Shown piece after piece: positions 1-5,463 of a DNA stretch of 6,597 bases (the stretch's first letter is position 1; every line of letters starts with the position of its first letter). Made by a program: the position numbers and the translations under genes. The notes beneath the pieces were generated by a model. The model made no database searches, was not told the origin of the DNA, and worked only from the letters and a program-made list of their open reading frames with translations. Source of the DNA: Deltaproteobacteria bacterium (GTDB taxonomy: Bacteria; Bdellovibrionota; FAC87; UBA2466); NCBI GenBank assembly GCA_013205415.1, contig JABMMY010000289.1, positions 1-6,597 of the forward strand. The letters are read 5' to 3'.

Positions 1-737
1 GAACTAAGACCGTTACCATCGACAAAACAGGAGCGGGTCCTGTTACAGCGGCCGACATCCAAATTGATGATTCAATCGAAGTGTTAAATCCTGAACAACA
101 TATTGCGACTCTTGGCAAAGAGGGTCGATTCAGAGCGGAATTTAGAGTTGAATTTGGAAAAGGATTTGTCACTGCAGAGAGCTTAAAAAAAGAGGACCTA
201 CCAGCTGGAGTTATTCCAATTGATGCCTTCTTTTCTCCAGTTCATAAAGTGAACTACACAGTATCTCAATCTCGAGTTGGACAAAAAACCGACTATGACA
301 AGCTCGAACTAGAGGTTTGGACAGACGGTTCAGTTAGACCTGAAGATGCAGTAGCCTATAGTTCCAAAATTCTTAAAGATCAATTAAGCATCTTCATTAA
401 CTTTGATGAGAGCTTAGAACCTGAGCTTCATGAGCCCATAATTGAGCTCGAAAAAATTAACGATAACCTCTACAAAACTGTAGAGGAGCTAGAGCTTTCA
501 GTACGTTCAGCTAACTGTTTACAGAATGCTGGAATTAAATATATTGGGGAGCTGGTTCAAAAAACTGAGGCAGAAATGCTTAAGACAAAGAACTTTGGTA
601 GAAAATCTCTTAATGAAATCAAAGAAATACTTGTTGAGATGGGACTTGGCTTTGGCGTTAAGGTAGATGTTTTTGACCCTGAAACATTTTTTGCAAACAA
701 AAAAAAGAAGGAAAGCGAAACGGGAACTCTGAACTAG
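1..737 (+). CDS. rpoA: DNA-directed RNA polymerase subunit alpha, 3' part (5' end outside window)
   Basis: Alpha subunit of RNA polymerase: the N-terminal domain dimerises and nucleates assembly of beta and beta', and the C-terminal domain binds UP elements and activators. The frame is open from base 3 and gives 244 visible residues. Against the E. coli protein (329 aa), roughly the first 97-100 residues are missing. The visible part opens with the conserved GPVTAADI stretch of the N-terminal domain. The linker is around visible residues 140-160. The C-terminal domain has the DNA-binding VRSANCL motif; its Arg (visible residue 168) matches E. coli R265, followed by the YIGELVQ and FGRKSLNEIKE helix-hairpin-helix region. 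A GTG at 81 is internal and not the start. The tail after the domain is Lys/Glu-rich (NKKKKESE). rplQ follows after 24 bp, the standard alpha-operon order. Identification is secure. Confidence 0.98.
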   Translation, partial: TKTVTIDKTGAGPVTAADIQIDDSIEVLNPEQHIATLGKEGRFRAEFRVEFGKGFVTAESLKKEDLPAGVIPIDAFFSPVHKVNYTVSQSRVGQKTDYDKLELEVWTDGSVRPEDAVAYSSKILKDQLSIFINFDESLEPELHEPIIELEKINDNLYKTVEELELSVRSANCLQNAGIKYIGELVQKTEAEMLKTKNFGRKSLNEIKEILVEMGLGFGVKVDVFDPETFFANKKKKESETGTLN

Positions 738-761
738 AGAAACCATCGCGATAGATCTGCT

Positions 762-1331
762 ATGAGACACTTACACTCTGGAAGAAAGTTAGGACGTTCA
801 CCTGACCATAGAAGAGCTACTTTAAGAGCTCTAACTTTGGCTATTATTGAAAATGAAGCAATTCAAACTATTCCGTCGCGAGCGAAGGAATTACGTTGGT
901 ATGCTGAGCGAGCTGTAACTTTAGCTAAGCGCGGTGATGTCGCTAGTGTTCGCTTATTAGTTAAAATGCTAGGAAGTACAGAAACTAAGACTCCAGGTCA
1001 AAATCGTGTTCGTAGTGCGATTGAAAAGGTTTGTAAGGAATTAGCACCTAGATTTAAGGACCGTCCAGGTGGCTACACTCAAATTTTTAGACTTTCTACA
1101 AGAAGAGCCGGTGATAATGCTGAGCAGTGTATTATGCGTTATATTCCAGGAGCAGAGGATGCAGAAAAAACTGCTCCCAAAGATAAAGTAGAGAAAAAAA
1201 ATACAAAAGATATTAAGAAAAAATCTGCCGCCCCAATGGAAGATAAACCGGTAGCTAAACCTGCAAAAAAAGATAAAGTTGCAGTGAAGCCTGCTGAAGA
1301 TAAAAAATCAAAACCGGCCAAAAAGGATTAA
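762..1331 (+). CDS. rplQ: 50S ribosomal protein L17 with long lysine-rich C-terminal tail
   Basis: Large-subunit ribosomal protein, located in that family near the peptide exit tunnel. Residues 1-130 are the normal L17 fold: MRH start, SGRKLGRSPDHRRA, AKELRWYAERAVTLAKRGD at 41-59, RPGGYTQIFR at 101-110, and RRAGDNAEQ at 114-122. E. coli L17 is 127 aa, whereas this one is 189 aa. Residues 131-189 form an extra tail with 20 Lys in 59 residues, rich in Ala, Pro and Asp, containing KPAKKD twice (166-171 and 184-189). The tail is low-complexity and probably disordered. There is no clear Shine-Dalgarno before the ATG, so translation may be coupled to rpoA, whose stop lies 24 bp upstream. An 8-bp palindrome, ATCGCGAT (745-752), lies in that gap. 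Gene identity is certain; the role of the tail is unknown. Confidence 0.97.
   Translation: MRHLHSGRKLGRSPDHRRATLRALTLAIIENEAIQTIPSRAKELRWYAERAVTLAKRGDVASVRLLVKMLGSTETKTPGQNRVRSAIEKVCKELAPRFKDRPGGYTQIFRLSTRRAGDNAEQCIMRYIPGAEDAEKTAPKDKVEKKNTKDIKKKSAAPMEDKPVAKPAKKDKVAVKPAEDKKSKPAKKD
1321..1327 (+). promoter_or_regulatory. Ribosome binding site deciding the TTG start of the thioredoxin gene
   Basis: AAAAGGA lies inside the last codons of rplQ, 10 nt before TTG at 1338. The rplQ stop TAA (1329-1331) is in the same frame as the TTG and only two codons ahead of it, so no earlier start is possible. The first in-frame ATG is at codon 126, inside the thioredoxin fold. Confidence 0.7.
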
Positions 1332-1337
1332 CACAAC

Positions 1338-1967
1338 TTGAAACCTAATAAGGGAAGTTTATCCACTCCGAGTGGAGCTCTCTTGATTTTAGGATTTTTC
1401 GTATTGCTTTTTTGTTTGCCATTTCTGATAGAGTCAAAAAAGGTGACCTTTAATTCGGCTAAATCAGATGCTGGACAGACATCCCCCCTTACCTTTCCGC
1501 TCGACCTTAAATTGAGTATTTATAGGGACTCGTCACCACAAAATAGGTTCAAAAATACTAGGGTTACTCTCGGGGAGATTTTAAAAGAGAATCGGTCTCC
1601 GGTGCTAATTAACTTTTGGGCTACCTGGTGCCCCCCCTGTTTAGAGGAGCTGCCCTCCGTCGAACTATTGAACAAACAGCTAAAAAATAAAATCAATGCG
1701 GGCTCTAGTGACATGATTCGTCTAATTACCATTTCCGTAGATGATAGGATGGACGATATTGCCAAGTTAGAGGCCACATTAGACTTTAAACCCTCCTTCT
1801 TGGTTCTCTTTGATAAGGAGGGAGAGCTTGCCAGAAGCATGGGAACCACCAAATTTCCAGAAACATATCTGGTTTCTGCACAGGGAAAGATTCTCTATAA
1901 GTGGCTCGGGCCACAGGACTGGCTTTCATTTGATGTCTTGCAGCAGATAAAGAGACAATCTAAGTAA
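1338..1967 (+). CDS. TlpA/ResA-like membrane-anchored thiol-disulfide oxidoreductase
   Basis: A thioredoxin-fold protein predicted to be anchored in the inner membrane with its catalytic domain in the periplasm. It would reduce or exchange disulfides in exported proteins, as TlpA, ResA and CcmG/DsbE do (for example during cytochrome c maturation). The single membrane segment spans about residues 14-31. The active site is WCPPC at 97-101 within INFWATWCPPCLEELP. The expected cis-proline follows at P174 in KFPETYLV, then GKILYKWLG. The 209-aa length suits the family. The start is TTG with a good Shine-Dalgarno; no other start fits. The gap to rplQ is 6 bp in the same frame, with no terminator visible, so it is probably the last gene of the ribosomal operon. 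No cytochrome maturation genes are visible nearby, so I cannot choose between family subtypes. Confidence 0.9.
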   Translation: MKPNKGSLSTPSGALLILGFFVLLFCLPFLIESKKVTFNSAKSDAGQTSPLTFPLDLKLSIYRDSSPQNRFKNTRVTLGEILKENRSPVLINFWATWCPPCLEELPSVELLNKQLKNKINAGSSDMIRLITISVDDRMDDIAKLEATLDFKPSFLVLFDKEGELARSMGTTKFPETYLVSAQGKILYKWLGPQDWLSFDVLQQIKRQSK

Positions 1968-1977
1968 TTTACTTTTC

Positions 1978-1986
1978 TGTTACAAT
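1978..1986 (+). promoter_or_regulatory. Extended -10 promoter placing +1 on the next ATG
   Basis: TG at 1978-1979, one spacer base, then TACAAT (1981-1986), which is one mismatch from TATAAT. Counting the final T as -7 puts +1 at 1993, the A of the next gene's ATG. There is no good -35 at 17-bp spacing, which an extended -10 can tolerate. There is no Shine-Dalgarno between here and the ATG. A 13-bp palindrome AAGTAA-T-TTACTT (1962-1974) sits just upstream, across the thioredoxin stop codon. Confidence 0.5.
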
Positions 1987-1992
1987 TGAACC

Positions 1993-2664
1993 ATGAAATA
2001 CCTAATCACATTTACCTTTGTAATGTTTGGCAGTCTAGTAACCACGCTATTGGGCGTTAGCGCTCCCAAGGATTTAAGCTTAGATAAATTGGATGTTTCC
2101 CCAGATATGATTAGCTCTGAGGGAAAAAGTAGAATTAAACAACATGTACAAATTATTCAGGATAACATCGCCAATACTCTTACTAATATTCAATCTACTA
2201 AAAAAAATGTTTTGGTCATTGAAGCTGAAATTCATGATTTAGAGGAGCTGGGAAAGGAACATCAAAATTTAAAAACTCGATATTTAGATTTTTTATCAAA
2301 AGCAAATATAGAATTCATTAAAAATAATAAAGCCCTAAACGAAATTGACCAGTTTCAAAAAAGATTATCTAAGTTAAATAATGTAAATCAGAATAAGGCT
2401 AGGTCAGCTGAAATAGTAGAGGCTCAAACAGAAAAAATGGAACGTGAAAATTGGAAACGAGAATCGGAGGAGAAGGTAGTACGAATTCGAGAACTTTTGG
2501 TGGGCGTGGAAAAAAATATTCAGTCGATTGAAGGACGTAAAGCACCTCTTAAGGAGCAATTCATTACTTGGGGTCTTCGACAAACTGAATACACAAAAAT
2601 AATGGACCAACTTACCGAGAAGAAAAAAAATGCCGAAAGATTTATTACTTCACAAAATAAATAG
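1993..2664 (+). CDS. Exported coiled-coil protein of unknown function
   Basis: I do not recognise the family. The 223-aa protein starts with a typical export signal: MKY, then a hydrophobic stretch at about residues 4-22. Cleavage could follow S23 (GVS); cleavage after A24 would put Pro at +1, which signal peptidase I disfavours. From about residue 45 to the end it is almost entirely helical and charged (Lys, Glu, Gln, Asn and Leu/Ile in heptad-like spacing), for example 73-130 and 140-215. A short WGLRQTEY segment at 193-200 is the least coiled-coil-like part. There is no Cys in the protein and no lipobox. It probably sits in the periplasm as an elongated coiled coil, perhaps structural or envelope-associated. 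An in-frame TGA at 1987-1989 makes ATG 1993 the first possible start. It may share the upstream operon or use its own promoter. It converges on the next gene across 35 bp without an obvious terminator. Confidence 0.8.
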   Translation: MKYLITFTFVMFGSLVTTLLGVSAPKDLSLDKLDVSPDMISSEGKSRIKQHVQIIQDNIANTLTNIQSTKKNVLVIEAEIHDLEELGKEHQNLKTRYLDFLSKANIEFIKNNKALNEIDQFQKRLSKLNNVNQNKARSAEIVEAQTEKMERENWKRESEEKVVRIRELLVGVEKNIQSIEGRKAPLKEQFITWGLRQTEYTKIMDQLTEKKKNAERFITSQNK

Positions 2665-2699
2665 GTGCATGTAACTTACCTTTGCTATTAAAACTTGAT

Positions 2700-2984
2700 C
2701 TATAAGAAGATATTGTCATCCCTGTTAAGCTCAACAGGCCGGTGTAATTTAACATCGGATCTTTGTTCCTTTTCATCTAGACATTTAGATAAAAATAGAA
2801 AGACAACAACCGCACATCCAATAAAAAGATAATCCAATTCTTTCATCAAATCAAAAACAACTAAAAAATCGTAGGCCTTCTTACAAAGAGCTACCCAGGC
2901 AATAAAAAAAACAATTCTAATAGCCATTCGAATATAGAGAATAACAATGGTAATTAAAATTAAGCTTAGAATAAATGTCCACAT
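2700..2984 (-). CDS. Small predicted three-helix membrane protein, unknown function
   Basis: A 94-residue reading frame with hydrophobic segments at about residues 3-18, 21-37 and 51-67, and a charged C-terminal tail (about 68-94: CLDEKEQRSDVK and following). Two Cys-Lys-containing turns (CKK at 34-36 and SKC at 66-68) flank the later helices. I recognise no family. The start is ATG at 2984 with only a weak AGGT immediately before it. An in-frame TAG lies a few codons upstream, so the frame cannot extend far. An internal ATG at codon 20 is an alternative. It is transcribed against the coiled-coil gene. AT-rich DNA gives hydrophobic translations easily, so the call is moderate. In favour: the frame fills the gap neatly and has a helix-then-charged-tail layout. 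Confidence 0.5.
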   Translation of the reverse strand: MWTFILSLILITIVILYIRMAIRIVFFIAWVALCKKAYDFLVVFDLMKELDYLFIGCAVVVFLFLSKCLDEKEQRSDVKLHRPVELNRDDNIFL

Positions 2985-3109
2985 ACCTAATGCAGTTCGG
3001 CACTACCTACGCAGAGCATTAGCACTGGTCTAAAAACGATAATATATCGCATAAAAAAACTATTAAAAATCGAATATATTCAATAGCTTATATAATAATT
3101 AATTTATAA

Positions 3110-3262
3110 ACATATTTAGGGTTTGTAGTGCTTTTATATTCATTGACTCTGCTTAGCGTTAAAGAAGCTCTAGCCTATAAAACAGAAGGTTTATGGTAAG
3201 TGCTATTTCTTTTAATTATTTGTCGAACTGCAAAAAAGCAGCTACCTTCAGACATATTTAGG
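3110..3262 (+). repeat. 11-bp direct repeat ACATATTTAGG, two copies
   Basis: Exact copies at 3110-3120 and 3252-3262. The second copy supplies the start of the aminotransferase Shine-Dalgarno (AGGAGA, 3260-3265). The first ends in AGGG, 7 nt before a GTG. By eye the similarity does not continue beyond the 11 bp. Confidence 0.6.
3128..3199 (+). CDS. Possible 23-codon hydrophobic reading frame (small ORF or leader peptide)
   Basis: GTG at 3128 follows AGGG (3118-3121) by 6 nt and opens 23 codons to TAA at 3197-3199. The product would begin MLLYSLTLLSVKEALAYK and end GLW: a hydrophobic N-terminus and a short polar tail. The frame is open upstream only to 3110. After the stop, the same frame stays open through a second hydrophobic stretch into the aminotransferase gene. 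It could be a leader peptide, a remnant of a membrane gene, or chance in AT-rich DNA. There is no known family. Confidence 0.2.
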   Translation: MLLYSLTLLSVKEALAYKTEGLW

Positions 3263-3269
3263 AGAAGCT

Positions 3270-4406
3270 ATGCAAGAGGTTTCACAGGTTCCCCCACTAG
3301 ATTTAAAGAGACAGTACGAGCCCCTTGCTAAGGAAATAACTGCAACTTTTGAAAGAATTTTTTATTCAGGAAATTTTGTTTTGGGCCCCGATGTGAGTGC
3401 CCTGGAACAGGAACTTGCTAGCTATCTCTCCGCAAAAAAAACGGTCGGTGTCAATAGTGGAACAGAGGCTTTATGGTTAGCACTAAAGGCAATCAACATC
3501 CAACCTGGGGATAAGGTACTTACCTCACCATTCACCTTTTTTGCTACTGTGAGTGCCATCTGCAATGCAGGAGCCACTCCGGTTTTCGCAGACATAGATC
3601 CAGACACCTTTAATATTGATCCCGAACAGGTTAAAAAAATTCTGGATCGTGATGTCGATAGAAAAATTAAGGCGATTATTCCTGTTCATCTCTATGGACA
3701 ATCTGCAGATATGACTCCGTTATTAAGTCTTGCAGATAAATATAATATTTTTGTAATTGAAGATGCTTGCCAAGCCATTGGCACCTACCACTTAGAAAAA
3801 CGGGTGGGAACTCTGGGACATTTAGGCGCCTTTAGTTTATTTCCTACTAAAAATTTAGGGGCCTTAGGTGATGCGGGTTTTGTTTCCACTAATAATTCTG
3901 AATTAGCCGATACCGTGACTCTTTTAAGAGCACATGGATCCCCCATTCGTTATGTTCACGACAAAATTGGCAGTAATTGTCGAATTGATACTCTACAGGC
4001 CGGAATAATAAGACTGTTTCTACCGAAACTAGAGGATTGGATCATGCTTCGACAAAAAGCGGCCGCCTATTATGATGAGCATTTAAAATTTTTAGAGAAT
4101 AAAATTCAGATACCCCTACGAGTTTCCTACAGCACACACACTTTTCACCAATATACGTTACGAGTTAAAAATGGAAAACGAAGTCAGCTCAGTGAAATAT
4201 TAACCCGAAATCGTATTGGTAATTCGGTTTACTATCCAATCCCCTGTCACCTACAAAAAGCCATCAGCACATTAGGTTATAAAAAGGGAGATTTTCCTAA
4301 TTCTGAATTGGCCGCAGATGAGGTTCTTTCACTACCTATTTTTCCTGGGATTACCGAGGCGGAACAGGATTATGTGATTAAGACAATTTCTGATTGGGCA
4401 AAATAA
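3270..4406 (+). CDS. DegT/DnrJ/EryC1/StrS-family PLP-dependent sugar aminotransferase
   Basis: Transfers an amino group, usually from glutamate, to a keto-sugar nucleotide in the cytoplasm, making an amino sugar for LPS or another surface glycan. At 378 aa it is full length for the family. It shows the N-terminal PPLDLKRQY, the YSGNFVLGP substrate loop (32-40), and NSGTEAL (62-68), which binds the PLP phosphate. D165 lies in EDACQAIG for the pyridine nitrogen. The Schiff-base lysine is K194 in FPTKNLGALGDAG, N236 is in GSNCRID, and YYPIPCHLQ is at 321-329. The overall pattern recalls UDP- or dTDP-sugar 3- and 4-aminotransferases such as WbpE, FdtB and WecE, but the exact substrate cannot be read. 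The start is ATG with AGGAGA 4 nt upstream. It stands alone on this strand, with no sugar epimerase or dehydratase neighbour, so its substrate must be made elsewhere. Confidence 0.93.
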   Translation: MQEVSQVPPLDLKRQYEPLAKEITATFERIFYSGNFVLGPDVSALEQELASYLSAKKTVGVNSGTEALWLALKAINIQPGDKVLTSPFTFFATVSAICNAGATPVFADIDPDTFNIDPEQVKKILDRDVDRKIKAIIPVHLYGQSADMTPLLSLADKYNIFVIEDACQAIGTYHLEKRVGTLGHLGAFSLFPTKNLGALGDAGFVSTNNSELADTVTLLRAHGSPIRYVHDKIGSNCRIDTLQAGIIRLFLPKLEDWIMLRQKAAAYYDEHLKFLENKIQIPLRVSYSTHTFHQYTLRVKNGKRSQLSEILTRNRIGNSVYYPIPCHLQKAISTLGYKKGDFPNSELAADEVLSLPIFPGITEAEQDYVIKTISDWAK

Positions 4407-4450
4407 CCAAGAATTAGAATTATTGCTTACAGAAAGATCTACAACTTTGT

Positions 4451-5341
4451 TTATAAGCTCGTCGCTAAAATGAGTTGGGTTGTTCCGAACTTAAACCCCT
4501 CACTGAAAATAGTGTCGGTAAAATTATTATTTTTGATTAGATTATCTGTGTAATAACCCAGACCGAGATTTAAGTTGGAATTTACGGAGTAAAACACCTC
4601 CGGATTTACCCAAAGCTTATGGCCCCACTGGTTATTATTAATAGCCCTGCTGTCATAGGCTCGATACCTGCTACTTGAGATCAAGATAGGAACTAGAACC
4701 TTTAAATTATCACTCACCTGGTACTCAAAACCAAGGCTCTCCCTACTCTCAAAAATAGGATTGGCCACGGGGCCTTTTAAGGTAAGAGAACCTGCTTGTT
4801 GGTATAGATGTACTACAGGAACGACATCGCAAGTAAAAGCGACTCCTGGACTAGCTTGGTATTTCAATTTGGCATAGTTACGAACCGCAGTGATTAAACC
4901 GGCACTTCGTTTGACCGACCAAGTAGGAAGGTACCCACGAGCTTCATAACTCATAGAAAAACTACCTGCTTTATACAGATTATTGGATCGATCACGAAAG
5001 TACCCATCAAGTAAATAGCCATTGAGCCCAATCGTGGTAGCCGCTAATTTGGGATCATAAAGATTGGTATTGAACTCTTGCTTATAAACCAGATTGTTAG
5101 TTTTATTAAATTGGTAGCCTAAAAACAGGGAATCTTCCGAGTGAAACTCTCCGAGATTAGACCTGTAGGAAGGGCGAATTTCAAGAGAACCTATAATTTT
5201 AGAATTGGAAGAGGAGGGCATGAGCCCTTCTGAAATGAGGGTAGTGGTCTTACGAACCTTTGTTTCGATTGTGGTAGCCGAGAACAAGAAACCACAAACC
5301 ATTGAATTAACAATATAAAGTATTAATAATTTCAATCGCAT
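4451..5341 (-). CDS. Exported, beta-barrel-like outer membrane protein, unknown family
   Basis: A 296-aa protein with a clear signal peptide: MRLK, a hydrophobic core at about 5-20, and cleavage probably after FSA (residue 22). There is no lipobox at C16. The mature part is rich in Ser, Asn, Tyr, Gly and alternating polar/hydrophobic stretches, such as DSLFLGYQF (70-78), DNLKVLVPILI (211-221) and NSNLNLGLGYY (254-264). These look like beta-strands with Asn-rich turns. It ends in a strand (TTQLILATSL) but with Leu rather than the usual terminal Phe or Trp. This suggests a small outer-membrane barrel; I cannot name a family or ligand. The start ATG has GGA 6 nt upstream. It converges with the aminotransferase (44 bp, no clear terminator) and lies 122 bp after the glycosyltransferase, so it probably has its own promoter. 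Confidence 0.8.
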   Translation of the reverse strand: MRLKLLILYIVNSMVCGFLFSATTIETKVRKTTTLISEGLMPSSSNSKIIGSLEIRPSYRSNLGEFHSEDSLFLGYQFNKTNNLVYKQEFNTNLYDPKLAATTIGLNGYLLDGYFRDRSNNLYKAGSFSMSYEARGYLPTWSVKRSAGLITAVRNYAKLKYQASPGVAFTCDVVPVVHLYQQAGSLTLKGPVANPIFESRESLGFEYQVSDNLKVLVPILISSSRYRAYDSRAINNNQWGHKLWVNPEVFYSVNSNLNLGLGYYTDNLIKNNNFTDTIFSEGFKFGTTQLILATSL

Positions 5342-5463
5342 TTTTTTTCCAATCCTAAAAAGTGCCTCCTTTTATCAAGTTGAATAAATAATGCAATCTA
5401 TCTTTTGTTAGGTTTCGATGAGCGTGACCTGAAAATATGGAGGATTTTTCCTCAGAATGGAAA
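5342..5463 (-). promoter_or_regulatory. Leader region of the outer membrane protein gene
   Basis: A 122-bp gap between two - strand genes. Read on the - strand, it holds a hairpin near the glycosyltransferase end. An AAAAGGAGG (5373-5365) follows further down, 23 nt ahead of the ATG, where it has no usable start codon. The nearer GGA (5350-5348), then seven A residues, is the likely ribosome site. A promoter probably lies here (TTGCAT around 5394-5389), but I find no convincing -10. Confidence 0.35.
5440..5453 (-). terminator. Weak hairpin after the glycosyltransferase gene
   Basis: GAGGA-AAAA-TCCTC on the - strand, 10 nt after the glycosyltransferase stop. It is a 5-bp stem with a 4-base loop, followed by CATATTTTC rather than a clean T-run. 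It could be a weak intrinsic terminator. Confidence 0.3.

Larger units (their letters stand above)
2985..3269. other. AT-rich intergenic region with short repeats, between divergent genes
   Basis: This 285-bp stretch must hold the promoters of the small membrane gene (-) and the aminotransferase (+). It contains inverted repeats CTAATGC/GCATTAG (2987-2993 and 3016-3022) and TGCAGTTCG/CGAACTGCA (2991-2999 and 3224-3232). There is a small dyad CGATA-ATA-TATCG (3037-3049) and the direct repeat ACATATTTAGG (3110-3120 and 3252-3262). About 3031-3115 is extremely AT-rich. A -10-like TATAAA lies at 3176-3181, but its -35 is poor (TTAGCG, 3153-3158). I could not assign promoters firmly. Confidence 0.6.

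Noticed and set aside
81..83. GTG at 81 as a gene start
   Set aside because: The same frame is open to base 3 and encodes conserved alpha-subunit sequence (GPVTAADI) upstream, so the GTG is internal to a truncated rpoA.
519..770. Antisense reading frame opposite the rpoA end
   Set aside because: It is opposite the conserved alpha C-terminal domain and its translation is a low-complexity Phe/Ser/Leu shadow.
1139..1852. Antisense frames opposite rplQ (1139-1321) and the thioredoxin gene (1520-1852)
   Set aside because: Both lie over strongly supported genes. The first mirrors the A-rich lysine tail, the second the catalytic domain; neither has recognisable features.
1962..1976. AAGTAATTTACTTTT as an intrinsic terminator after the thioredoxin gene
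   Set aside because: At most a 4-bp AT-rich stem with a 5-base loop, too weak despite the T-run; treated as a possible operator instead.
2404..2610. Antisense frame opposite the coiled-coil gene
   Set aside because: Phe/Ser-rich complement of Lys/Glu-rich coding sequence; no start signal.
3143..3181. TTGACT (3143-3148) with TATAAA (3176-3181) as the aminotransferase promoter
   Set aside because: The spacer is 27 bp, far from the usual 16-18, so the two boxes cannot form one standard promoter.
3422..3607. Antisense frame inside the aminotransferase
   Set aside because: Lies over conserved PLP-binding sequence of a full-length family member.
4407..4450. Bidirectional terminator between the convergent aminotransferase and outer membrane protein genes
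   Set aside because: No GC stem followed by a T-run on either strand; only a short AGATCT palindrome and an AGAATT repeat.
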